DNA from: Deltaproteobacteria bacterium
GTDB lineage: Bacteria; Desulfobacterota; BSN033; UBA1163
Reading direction: 5' to 3'
Assembly: GCA_020059605.1 (NCBI GenBank)
Contig: JAGVBT010000029.1
Location: 1 to 34,902 of the forward strand
DNA: 34,902 nt
The notes beneath the pieces were generated by a model. The model did no database searches. It was not told the DNA's origin and was given only the letters and a program-made list of their open reading frames with translations. How positions within the stretch are numbered: position 1 is the first letter of the stretch; each line of letters opens with the position of its first letter. The position numbers and the translations under genes were made by a program. Below are positions 6,233-13,807 of this stretch, one piece after another.

Positions 6233-6724
6233 TTATAAACTTTTGAGTATCTCTTCGGCAGCGTCCCGGAGATCGCTGTGACTGGCAGTCATCGCCAGGA
6301 TATCGAGCTTGGCCTTGAAGCCCTGTTTCTCCATGGGCGACCTCGCCTCATAAAGGGGTTTCATCGCATGGATGGCCTCCAGCACCTTCTCCGGATCCGA
6401 GTAATCCAACAGGAGGGAGAGCGTTCGCCAATCGTCAGGCAGGCCATACTCATTTAAATAGTTCCTCACCACTTCGTTGAACTGTTCCGTTCCATGGTAA
6501 CGATCCACGTCTCCCTGGGCCTTCTTATGTTTCTTTGTCCCTTTCTTTCCCATGAAAAGTTTATCCGCCTCCTTTCGATACTTCTTCATCACCCATTCAG
6601 AGCGCCGGGATTTCTTCCGTTCTACCGGGGGCTCCTTGGGGGCATGGGGGCTCCGATCCCTCCTCCGATCGATCTCCCGCCATGACAGCCTTTCCTTCTC
6701 ATCTTCATCGTGATACCCGGCCAT
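6233..6724 (-). CDS. Hypothetical charged protein downstream of the rodZ-like gene
   Basis: The product is 163 residues. The first 70 are extremely charged and Lys/Arg-rich (DEDEKERLSWREIDRRRDRS, then KKGTKKHKKAQG). The last 90 form a predicted helical domain (FNEVVRNYLNEYGLPDDWRT, then LSLLLDYSDPEKVLEAIHAM). There is no signal peptide or membrane segment. The pattern fits a nucleic-acid-binding or scaffold protein, but I do not recognise a family. It follows the rodZ-like gene by 50 bases on the same strand and is probably the last gene of the lon-era-rodZ transcript. GAAAAAGG lies right before the ATG. Confidence 0.7.
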   Translation of the reverse strand: MAGYHDEDEKERLSWREIDRRRDRSPHAPKEPPVERKKSRRSEWVMKKYRKEADKLFMGKKGTKKHKKAQGDVDRYHGTEQFNEVVRNYLNEYGLPDDWRTLSLLLDYSDPEKVLEAIHAMKPLYEARSPMEKQGFKAKLDILAMTASHSDLRDAAEEILKSL

Positions 6725-6774
6725 CCTTTTTCCCCCTCTTTCTATCTTCTGATGGACTTTTTACCCGCTTCCGG

Positions 6775-7530
6775 CTACTTTTTCTCCGCCCCCCGGGAGG
6801 TAAAGACCAGAGTGATCACCTCCCCTGACTTTCCAAAGCTCTCCAATTTCCTTCCGTTGAGGACCATGTCAAGACCGCCAGCGTTTCCAATCAGGAGATC
6901 GATCTGTCTTGCCGCTTGATACGATCTCCCTTCTCCGGGTTTGAAGATCGCTTCGGCCTCTGACTGGTCATCGACCTTGATCCGTATCCATGTCTCCTCA
7001 ACGGCTTCGATCTCAAGCGAAACAGGTTCTGCTGGGGCAGCAGGGGAAACCTCGGTGGCCTGAAGGGTCAGGGGGACGGGAATCGCCTCCCGGGCTTCCT
7101 GTTTTACCGGGAGAGGCGCCACGGAGGGCCTGGAGAGAAACGGATGGAGGAAATAGGAGGCCAGGAGACTGATGGCGATAACTCCTGAAACCATCCAGAT
7201 CTGTCTCCGGGTTCGAATCTCCTTGATGAAAGTCTTTCCAGCAGCCTTTCTTCTGGATGTGATTTCCGATCGAACAACCGGCTCTCCTTTCAGCAATTGC
7301 TCATAACGGAGGAGGACATCCTGGGAATCGGCCCCGATCTGTTTTGCGTAGGCCGATAGAAATCCCCTGACATAAATCGGTGAGGGAAGCAGGTCATGCC
7401 GCCCCTCCTCGATCGCCTTGAGGATGTGTTCTCTTACCTTCGTATGCTTGGCCAGCTCCCTCAGGGAGATCTGTTTCGTCTCCCGCTCTCTCCTGAGGAA
7501 TTCCCCCAAAGACTCCCTTTCCTTCACCAA
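6775..7530 (-). CDS. rodZ: RodZ-like cytoskeletal membrane protein
   Basis: The product is 251 residues with RodZ architecture: a cytoplasmic helix-turn-helix (residues 8-70, SLGEFLRRERETKQISLREL then AKHTKVREHILKAIEEG), a linker, one membrane segment (111-130, IWMVSGVIAISLLASYFL) and a periplasmic DUF4115 domain (about 170-245, WIRIKVDDQ, ending GEVITLVF). RodZ joins MreB to the elongasome. The mreBCD-mrdA-rodA operon lies 5 kb away. GGAGGTGATC stands before both TTG 7530 and GTG 7527; I keep the former. A 142-base inverted-repeat spacer separates it from era. Confidence 0.83.
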   Translation of the reverse strand: MVKERESLGEFLRRERETKQISLRELAKHTKVREHILKAIEEGRHDLLPSPIYVRGFLSAYAKQIGADSQDVLLRYEQLLKGEPVVRSEITSRRKAAGKTFIKEIRTRRQIWMVSGVIAISLLASYFLHPFLSRPSVAPLPVKQEAREAIPVPLTLQATEVSPAAPAEPVSLEIEAVEETWIRIKVDDQSEAEAIFKPGEGRSYQAARQIDLLIGNAGGLDMVLNGRKLESFGKSGEVITLVFTSRGAEKK

Positions 7531-7553
7531 ACGATCACCTCCGAAGGGGTGAA

Positions 7554-7695
7554 CCCCGTTAGAGAGCCTTAGGCGCTCCAGCGGGGCAGGTCATACGGGG
7601 CTTTAAACACCGTGCTCGCTCTGCAAGAAATAATATCTTCTTCCCCAGCAGAGTCGATAAAACCCGACCACGGGCTGCGGGGCTTTCTAACGGGG
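7554..7695. repeat. CCCGTTAGA inverted-repeat element, copy A
   Basis: CCCCGTTAGA (7554-7563) and TCTAACGGGG (7686-7695) are perfect ten-base inverted ends, extended by AGCC/GGCT with one mismatch. The interior is about 120 bases. The right end contains the era stop codon (TAG inside CGTTAGA) and the codons for the last residues of Era. The same ends recur at 11034-11093. It may be a small non-autonomous element or a structured spacer in the era-rodZ transcript. Confidence 0.65.
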
Positions 7696-8583
7696 TGAAT
7701 AACCCAATGCATCGAGGGCGCGAGGATCCCGGGTCCAGTCCTTTTCAACCTTCACCCACAACTCCAGGAAAACCCTCTTTCCCAGGAAGGCCTCGATCTC
7801 CTTTCTCGCGGCCTCCCCGATCTTTTTCAATCTCTGGCCCCCCTTCCCGATGAGAATCTTTTTTTGAGAATCCTTTTCAACATGAATTGTCCCCTGGATG
7901 ACCACCAGGTTCTTCTCGGGTTTCTCTTTAAACGATTCGATGGTCACCGCGGACGAGTGAGGAACCTCCTGAAAGGTTTGATGGATTACTTTTTCCCGGA
8001 TCATCTCTGAAACGATCGACCTCTCCGTCTGGTCCGTAAAGACTTCATCCGGATAGTAGGGCGGTGATTCGGGAAGGGACTTCAGGATCTCCTCCAGGAG
8101 GATGTCCACCCCTTCCCCCGTGAGGGCCGAGACCGGGATCATCTTCTCAAAGGGATGGAGTCTCCGGTACTGGTCCATCAGGGGGAGAACCCTTTCCTTT
8201 CGGACCTGGTCAATCTTATTAATCAGGAGGAAGGGAAGCCCCTTGGTCTCCCTGAGGGATTTCACCATCCATTGATCCTCTTCGACGAGGGGTGAAAAGG
8301 CTTCGATGATAAAGAGAAGGATATCCGCCTCCCTGCCTGATGAAATGGCGGTCTGAACCATTCGCCTGTTCAATTCGGAGCGGCCTTCATGGAGGCCGGG
8401 AGTGTCAAGAAAGATGAGCTGGCCTCCTTCGACATTCCTGATGCCGAGGATACGGTTCCGTGTGGTCTGCGGCCTTTCGGCGACAATGGCGATCTTTTCT
8501 CCGATGATCCGGTTGAAGAGGGTCGATTTCCCGACATTGGGCCTTCCAAGAATGGAGATATAACCGGATTTAAAAGGAGCCAT
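7687..8583 (-). CDS. era: GTPase Era
   Basis: The product is 298 residues, the usual Era length. Era is an essential GTPase that binds the 3' end of 16S rRNA during 30S assembly. G1 is GRPNVGKST (13-21), G3 DTPGLHE (60-66), G4 NKID (122-125), G5 SALTGEG. The C-terminal KH domain carries VIQGTIHVEKDSQKKILIGK, then GGQRLKKIGEAARKEIEAFL. I start at ATG 8583 (MAPFKSGYISILG) because 27 extra codons upstream translate the GCGGAATGCGGATTTCGG spacer repeat; CAGGGT precedes this ATG. Its last residues (SPR) and stop lie in inverted-repeat copy A. It follows lon by 83 bases. Confidence 0.95.
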   Translation of the reverse strand: MAPFKSGYISILGRPNVGKSTLFNRIIGEKIAIVAERPQTTRNRILGIRNVEGGQLIFLDTPGLHEGRSELNRRMVQTAISSGREADILLFIIEAFSPLVEEDQWMVKSLRETKGLPFLLINKIDQVRKERVLPLMDQYRRLHPFEKMIPVSALTGEGVDILLEEILKSLPESPPYYPDEVFTDQTERSIVSEMIREKVIHQTFQEVPHSSAVTIESFKEKPEKNLVVIQGTIHVEKDSQKKILIGKGGQRLKKIGEAARKEIEAFLGKRVFLELWVKVEKDWTRDPRALDALGYSPR

Positions 8584-8666
8584 CTTACCCTGATTGCGGA
8601 ATGCGGATTTCGGATTGCGGAATTTTACTTCAATTTCAAATCTCGGCTGAAAGCCTCGAACCATGA
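8584..8666. repeat. lon-era spacer with direct repeats
   Basis: ATTGCGGAA occurs twice, with related GCGGATTTCGG between. It is intergenic repeat DNA of the kind seen elsewhere in the window (for example 32140-32290). No promoter for era stands out. Confidence 0.5.
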
Positions 8667-11000
8667 TTAAGCAGGCAAGACCAAATCGAAGACTTCCTGA
8701 ATCTGCTCAACCAGAATGAAATTCATTTCCTGTTTGATATATTCGGGGATATCCTTGATATTCTCTTCATTCTTTTTAGGGAGAAGAATGGTCTTGACCC
8801 CGGCTCTCCGGGCGGCAAGGATCTTTTCTTTGACCCCTCCCACCGGCAGCACCCTTCCGCTCAGCGTCAGCTCACCGGTCATGGCCACATCGCGGGGAAC
8901 GGGTCTCTCTTTCAGGAGGGACAGGACGGCCGCGGCGATGGCGATTCCGGCCGAGGGCCCGTCTTTCGGCGTGGCCCCCGCAGGGATGTGGATATGGATA
9001 TCCCATTCCTGGTAGAAACTGTCCGGGATTTCCAGCGAACGGGCATTGGCCCGGATATAGGAGACGGCGGCCTGCGCCGACTCTTTCATCACTTCTCCGA
9101 GAGAACCGGTTAAAAGAATCCCTTTATCCCCTTTCATCTTGGAGGTTTCAATGAAGATGATATCTCCTCCATTCTCCGTCCAGGCAAGTCCTGTGGCCAC
9201 ACCGATCCGGTCACTCTCCTGGGTAACTTCGCGGAAAAATTTTCTCGGCCCCAGGAGTTCCTCAACCACGGATTCATTCACAACCTCCACCGTTTGATTC
9301 TCCATGGCCGCTTCCTTAGCGATCTTCCGGCAGATGGCAGCGATCTCCCTCTCGAGATTCCGGACCCCCGCCTCCCGGGTATACTCCCGGACGACCTTAG
9401 AGACCGCTTCCGGGTCAAAGGAAAGGGGGCGGTCTTTCAGCCCGTTTTCCTCCTTCTGGCGGGGAATTAGAAATCGGGAAGCGATTTTTTCCTTCTCTTC
9501 TTCCGTATATCCCGGGATGTGGATTACTTCCATCCGGTCCAAAAGCGCGGCAGGGATGGGCGACAGGGTGTTGGCCGTCGTGATGAAGAGGACATGGGAA
9601 AGGTCGACCGGAACATCCAGGTAATGGTCGGTGAAGGAGAAGTTTTGTTCCGGATCGAGGGCCTCCAGGAGGGCGGCCGCCGGATCTCCACGGACATCCT
9701 GGCCGATCTTATCGATCTCGTCGAGCATAAAGACCGGGTTAGAGGTTTCCGCCCTTTTTATTTCCTGGATGATTCTTCCCGGAAGGGCTCCCACATAGGT
9801 CCGGCGGTGGCCTCGGATTTCCGCCTCATCCCTCACCCCTCCGAGAGAAATGCGGATAAACTTCCTCTCAAGGGCGCGGGCAATGGAGCGTCCCAGGGAC
9901 GTTTTTCCAACCCCCGGGGGGCCCACAAAACAGAGGATCGGCCCCTTCATGGGATTCTTTAACTTCTTGACCGCCAGAAATTCAAGAATGCGGTCCTTTA
10001 CCTTTTTGAGGTCGTAGTGATCCTCGTTGAGGATGGCCTGCGCCCTTCCAAGGTCGAGGTTGTCGGTCGTCCTCTTTTCCCAGGGAATGTGGATGAGATA
10101 GTCGAGATAGGTCCGGGAAACGGTATACTCGGCGGAGATCGGATTCATTCTCTCGAGACGGTAAATCTCCTTGCAGGCGATCTCTTCCACTTTCTGCGGC
10201 ATTCCCGCGGCCTGGACATTTTCGCGAAGCTCCTGAATCTCAGTGAGATAGGGGTCTTCATCCTGAGCCTCTCTGTGCCCCCTCGCAGAAGGCCGAAGGG
10301 AATGGTCCCTCTGCGATTTCCCCGTCTCTCTGCACGTATTGAAGAGCAGATGAGGTCTCAGAGGAAAATAGGGGAACTCCCGGCTGAACAGATCGAAGAC
10401 CTTCTTCAACCTGTCGAGAGGATCGATCGTCTCAAAAATCTCCTGCTGATCTTTCACCCCCAGACGGAGGGTGATGGCGATCAGATCGGCCAGGCGGCCG
10501 GGATGCTCGATTTTGTTGAGGGTCTTGAGCACCTCATCGGGCAGGGGCCTTCCTGCGGAAAGGGAGATTTTGAAGAGGGCGCCGATACTCTGGACAAGCG
10601 TCTCAGAGAGGGAACTCTTCTCCTCAACCTCGGCGACCTCGCTCACATCAGCCCTGAAATAGGGGGGCTCCTCAACGATGTTCCGGAGAAAGACCCGGGA
10701 AAGGCCTTCGATAAACACCTTCGCCCTTCTGTTGGGCAACTTGACCAGTTGAAGGATTCTGCAGACCGTTCCGACAGAGAGGAGAACCCGCGGTTGCGGC
10801 TCTTTGGGAAACGGGGCGCGCTGGCAGACGCACCCGATGAGGCTATTCTCCAGAACAGATTTATTCAGAACATGCATGGCCTCTTCCGACTGGAGAATGA
10901 GGGGAGTCACCACGTAAGGGAAGACAACCATATCCCTGAGCGGGATGAAAGGCAAGCGTTGGGGAATGGAGTAGTTCTCTGTTTTGTTGAGATATTTCAC
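8667..11000 (-). CDS. lon: ATP-dependent protease Lon
   Basis: The product is 777 residues. Lon degrades misfolded and regulatory proteins. The N-terminal substrate domain begins LPFIPLRDMVVFPYVVTPL. The AAA+ module has GPPGVGKT (360-367), Walker B FMLDEID (424-430) and the GGVRDEAEIRGHRRTYVGA block. The protease domain has catalytic Ser683 in PKDGPSAG and Lys726 in GGVKEKILAA. Residues about 210-247 are odd: where the family has a charged helix around KSQREYYLREQLKAIQKELG, this protein has KSQRDHSLRPSARGHREAQD within a proline-rich stretch. Length is nearly preserved and the frame is open. The start is GTG 11000 with AAGGA seven bases upstream. The promoter is at 11103-11130. Confidence 0.96.
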   Translation of the reverse strand: MKYLNKTENYSIPQRLPFIPLRDMVVFPYVVTPLILQSEEAMHVLNKSVLENSLIGCVCQRAPFPKEPQPRVLLSVGTVCRILQLVKLPNRRAKVFIEGLSRVFLRNIVEEPPYFRADVSEVAEVEEKSSLSETLVQSIGALFKISLSAGRPLPDEVLKTLNKIEHPGRLADLIAITLRLGVKDQQEIFETIDPLDRLKKVFDLFSREFPYFPLRPHLLFNTCRETGKSQRDHSLRPSARGHREAQDEDPYLTEIQELRENVQAAGMPQKVEEIACKEIYRLERMNPISAEYTVSRTYLDYLIHIPWEKRTTDNLDLGRAQAILNEDHYDLKKVKDRILEFLAVKKLKNPMKGPILCFVGPPGVGKTSLGRSIARALERKFIRISLGGVRDEAEIRGHRRTYVGALPGRIIQEIKRAETSNPVFMLDEIDKIGQDVRGDPAAALLEALDPEQNFSFTDHYLDVPVDLSHVLFITTANTLSPIPAALLDRMEVIHIPGYTEEEKEKIASRFLIPRQKEENGLKDRPLSFDPEAVSKVVREYTREAGVRNLEREIAAICRKIAKEAAMENQTVEVVNESVVEELLGPRKFFREVTQESDRIGVATGLAWTENGGDIIFIETSKMKGDKGILLTGSLGEVMKESAQAAVSYIRANARSLEIPDSFYQEWDIHIHIPAGATPKDGPSAGIAIAAAVLSLLKERPVPRDVAMTGELTLSGRVLPVGGVKEKILAARRAGVKTILLPKKNEENIKDIPEYIKQEMNFILVEQIQEVFDLVLPA

Positions 11001-11033
11001 AAAAAAATCCTTGTCCCGATGGGTTGGCTAAAA

Positions 11034-11093
11034 CCCGTTAGACATTGCAGTCCGATCAGATTGAAACCGAGCAGGGCATAACTTCTAACGGGG
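11034..11093. repeat. CCCGTTAGA inverted-repeat element, copy B, in the lon leader
   Basis: CCCGTTAGA (11034-11042) and TCTAACGGG (11084-11092) are perfect nine-base inverted ends around about 41 bases. Interior sequence differs from copy A. It lies between the lon promoter and the lon start, so the first bases of the lon message can form this hairpin. Confidence 0.65.
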
Positions 11094-11102
11094 CAAAATA
11101 AT

Positions 11103-11130
11103 ATTATATGCAACTGGCCCCGGTTGTCAA
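11103..11130 (-). promoter_or_regulatory. lon promoter
   Basis: Perfect TTGACA (11130-11125), a 16-base spacer and perfect TATAAT (11108-11103) on the minus strand. The -35 contains the stop codon of the upstream thioredoxin gene. Transcription would start near 11096, leaving a leader of about 95 bases holding inverted-repeat copy B. No heat-shock sigma-32 box is evident. Confidence 0.78.
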
Positions 11131-11690
11131 CGGAGGTCTAACAGTTCTTTGATGGCGGAAAGGGCTTCCGGCGCACACCAATCCCTCTGGCCAACGACCA
11201 TGCCCTCCATTAAGCTTTCCCTGCTAATCAGGAAAGCGGTGGGAACCATCCTGACCCCGTAAGTCCGCGCAATCTTCTCTTTTTGATCTAAAAGGACAGG
11301 CAGGGTAATTTTTTGATCCTGCACCATCCTTTTGACCCTCTTCTCCTTTTCTCCGTCAATCGCAATGGTCAGAAATTCAATCTCCCCTTTGATTCTTTCA
11401 AAAAATTTTTCCAGCAGCGCCATATCCTCTTTGCAGGCCGGACACCAGGACGCCCAGAAGAAGAGCAGAAGGGGCTTCCCCTTGTATACATTTAGGGAGA
11501 TCTGGGTTCCAGTCAAATCCTTCAGGGTGAAGGGAGGAGGTTCCTTACGGGTCTGGAATCTCTGGATGCCAAAGGATTCACAGGCAGAAGTGATCCTGGA
11601 AGAAGGCGAAGAATCTTTTGCCTGAAGCGGTCCGATGGCCGGGGAGGCGACCCCCAGAATGATCAGTATGAATAGGCCTATCTCCCTCAT
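11127..11690 (-). CDS. TlpA-like thioredoxin-fold protein, exported
   Basis: The product is 187 residues. MREIGLFILIILGVASPAIG is a signal peptide or membrane anchor. A redoxin/TlpA domain follows: FTLKDLTGTQISLNVYKGKP, LLLFFWASWCPACKEDM with the active-site motif WCPAC (residues 82-86), IAIDGEKE, then TLPVLLDQKEKIARTYGV and the cis-Pro motif MVPTAFLI. It should act outside the cytoplasmic membrane in thiol-disulfide exchange; the partner is unknown. I use the ATG at 11690 because GGA lies upstream and the seven extra residues of an earlier ATG spoil the signal peptide. No cytochrome c maturation genes are adjacent. Confidence 0.85.
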   Translation of the reverse strand: MREIGLFILIILGVASPAIGPLQAKDSSPSSRITSACESFGIQRFQTRKEPPPFTLKDLTGTQISLNVYKGKPLLLFFWASWCPACKEDMALLEKFFERIKGEIEFLTIAIDGEKEKRVKRMVQDQKITLPVLLDQKEKIARTYGVRMVPTAFLISRESLMEGMVVGQRDWCAPEALSAIKELLDLR

Positions 11691-11711
11691 CGGTGTTCCA
11701 AATAAACCCAT

Positions 11712-12049
11712 AACTAAAGGCTAAAATATAAATGAGACGGCGTCAATATCTTCTTGAAAAGAGATTTGAGACGTGGTAAGGTGGCATATCATCGGGATTG
11801 AAGTATAAACTTGGATCAAGTTCTTGGGTTTCGGTTACGGTGACGAGGCTCGTATCGAAGCAGGAATCTCGAAACTAGAAGATCGGGTATCGAGCATCGA
11901 TATGCGGTCCTTGATACGAGATTCGACAACGACAAACGCCAGTTTCATTTTGACGAAACGGGCATCGTTACCCTGACCGAATGACGAAACCTTTATTCGC
12001 ATAATGGTGGAGCTGAACCCAGGGGATTCTTTCCTGAAAGGAGGGAGTT
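11712..12049. other. Intergenic region without a recognisable gene
   Basis: This 338-base divergent spacer lies between the thioredoxin gene and ssb. It holds repeat-like DNA: CTCGTATC and GATACGAG form inverted arms about 60 bases apart, and motifs such as GGGTATCGAGCATCGATAT recur with variation. No conserved frame is visible. I see no convincing -35/-10 pair for ssb, though ssb must be transcribed from here. Confidence 0.5.
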
Positions 12050-12469
12050 ATGGCAGGCGTCAATAAGGTAATTCTCGTCGGTAATTTGGGAGCAGACCCG
12101 GAGGTTAAATTCCTGGGCAGCGGAACCCAGGTCGCCAACTTCCGGATTGCAACGACCGAAAACCGGGTCAACCGGTCCGGGGAAAAGGTATCCGTCACGG
12201 AATGGCACAGGATTGTGGCCTTCGGCCGATTGGCGGAAATCTGTGGACAGTATCTGAATAAAGGAAAACAGGTCTATATTGAAGGCCGCCTCCGGACCCG
12301 CCAATGGGAGGATAAGGACGGAAACCGGAGATACACCACGGAGATCCTCGCCAACCAGATGCAGATGTTAGGGACCATGGGCACACCCGTTGAGGGTCCC
12401 CTCCCGGAGAAGGAACTGGATATTGACCATGAAGGAAGCGCCGGCCCCGATGATGACGTGCCCTTTTAG
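12050..12469 (+). CDS. ssb: Single-stranded DNA-binding protein
   Basis: The product is 139 residues. The OB-fold opens [20 protein letters not shown] and continues with [10 protein letters not shown], then [20 protein letters not shown] and [18 protein letters not shown]. The acidic tail DDDVPF binds partner proteins in replication and repair. The linker is short, so the protein is smaller than E. coli SSB. AAGGAGGG lies six bases before the ATG. It stands alone, followed by palindromic repeats and the convergent rodA. Confidence 0.96.
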   Translation: MAGVNKVILVGNLGADPEVKFLGSGTQVANFRIATTENRVNRSGEKVSVTEWHRIVAFGRLAEICGQYLNKGKQVYIEGRLRTRQWEDKDGNRRYTTEILANQMQMLGTMGTPVEGPLPEKELDIDHEGSAGPDDDVPF

Positions 12470-12537
12470 TGGCTGCGTACAAATAACTTGAACAAGTGCA
12501 TTTGCCAATGACCGTTCGTGGTGAGTTCTTTGACGCG

Positions 12538-12594
12538 CCGTTCGTCCTGAGGCTCTCGAAGGATGAACGGCACCCTTCGACAGGCTCAGGGTGA
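12538..12594. repeat. Paired palindromes downstream of ssb
   Basis: CCGTTCGTCCT and AGGATGAACGG (12538-12570) are eleven-base arms with one mismatch. Adjacent CACCCT and AGGGTG (12571-12591) form a second hairpin followed by GAACGG. This is a REP-like intergenic repeat. The rest of the ssb-rodA gap (to 12709) has a further imperfect hairpin around TTCAAGTG and CTTGACC and may serve as a two-way terminator. Confidence 0.6.
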
Positions 12595-12709
12595 ACGGGT
12601 TGGTTGTTCATATTATTCATGTTATTCATGCGCAGACCCTTAGAAGAGGGTTCATGGGTTCAAGTGGTGTTTTACTTGACCCCTTGAATCCTCGACCTCT
12701 TGGACCCTT

Positions 12710-13807
12710 CTAAAAGAGATACCTTCTCATACTCACGTTGAGGAGGAGACCGACTCCGATCAGGGTGGAAAGGAGAAAAGAGCCTCCGTAGCTCAGCAGG
12801 GGAAGAGGAATTCCCACCACAGGCATCAATCCAAGGACCATCCCGATGTTGATGAAACTGTGCCAGAAAAGCATGGCCACGACGCCAAAAGAGAGGATGG
12901 CGCCGAACCGGTCTTTCGACTGGACGGCGATGCGAAGACCACACACGATTAAAATAAAATAGAGCCCCACCACAAGGAAGCATCCGAGCAAGCCCCATTC
13001 CTCCCCCAGGGCGGAGAAGATGAAATCGGTGTGTTGCTCCGGCAGAAAACCGAGCTTGCACTGGGTCCCCTTCATGAACCCTTTTCCCGTGATCCCCCCC
13101 GATCCGATAGCAATCTTCGACTGAATGAGGTGATAACCCGCGCCCAGGGGATCCATCTCCGGGTTGAAAAAAGTGATGATTCTCCGCTTCTGGTAATCCT
13201 TCAGGAACCTCCATACGAGGGGAAGGAGCGAAACCCCGATCACCCCGAGAGTGATGAGGGAGGACCAGCGGATCTTAACAAAGATGAGGATGGAGAGGAA
13301 AACCAGGAGAAGGATGATGGCTGTTCCCAGGTCGGGTTGTTTCAGGATGAGAATCATCGGCAGAAACAGAAGGATAAAGGGAATCGTCAGATGCCTGAGC
13401 GAATAGCCCCCCCGGCCCGGAACTCTCTGAAAAAACTTTGCCAGAGCCATGATGAGTGATATCTTCACAAACTCGGACGGCTGAAAAGTGAAGGGACCCA
13501 GCTTGACCCACCGCTGGGCGCCCGAGGTGATGATCCCGTACCCCAGAACCAGGACCAAAAGGACGACAGCAGTCGTGTAGGCAATATAGGCGAAATCGGT
13601 ATAGTACCGGTATTCGACAAAGGCGACGACCAGCATGGCCCCGAGGCCGATGGCCAGCCAGAGGATCTGCTTCAGGTAGAGGGGGGTTCCCGTTACCTCG
13701 CCGTTCGAGGTGACGCTGTAAAGATTAAGAATCCCGATCGAGGCGATGAGGAGAACGATCCCCACCAACGTCCAGTCAAAATGGATCAAGAGACGTCGAT
13801 CAATCAT
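12710..13807 (-). CDS. rodA: Rod-shape SEDS glycosyltransferase RodA
   Basis: The product is 365 residues with about ten membrane segments. RodA polymerises lipid II glycan strands during cell elongation together with PBP2. SEDS landmarks are GAQRWVKLGPFTFQPSEFVK, then ILKQPDLGTAIILL, GITGKGFMKGTQ followed by LGFLPEQHTDFIFSALGEEW, and PVVGIPLPLLSYGGS near the end. It is the last gene of the mre operon; its start overlaps the end of the PBP2 gene by eight bases, so the two are translationally coupled. Confidence 0.96.
   Translation of the reverse strand: MIDRRLLIHFDWTLVGIVLLIASIGILNLYSVTSNGEVTGTPLYLKQILWLAIGLGAMLVVAFVEYRYYTDFAYIAYTTAVVLLVLVLGYGIITSGAQRWVKLGPFTFQPSEFVKISLIMALAKFFQRVPGRGGYSLRHLTIPFILLFLPMILILKQPDLGTAIILLLVFLSILIFVKIRWSSLITLGVIGVSLLPLVWRFLKDYQKRRIITFFNPEMDPLGAGYHLIQSKIAIGSGGITGKGFMKGTQCKLGFLPEQHTDFIFSALGEEWGLLGCFLVVGLYFILIVCGLRIAVQSKDRFGAILSFGVVAMLFWHSFINIGMVLGLMPVVGIPLPLLSYGGSFLLSTLIGVGLLLNVSMRRYLF

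Noticed and set aside
8584-8664. 27-codon N-terminal extension of Era
   Set aside because: It translates direct-repeat spacer DNA, and the conserved Era start with its own ATG lies downstream.
10260-10373. Compensating frameshifts in lon
   Set aside because: Neither alternative frame restores the family's linker sequence, and one runs into a stop.
10017-11081. Long plus-strand open frame (354 codons) opposite lon
   Set aside because: It mirrors the lon codons, shows no family motif, and lon is certain on the other strand.
12672-13214. Second minus-strand frame overlapping rodA
   Set aside because: It is out of frame with rodA and has no domain; it overlaps essential RodA motifs.
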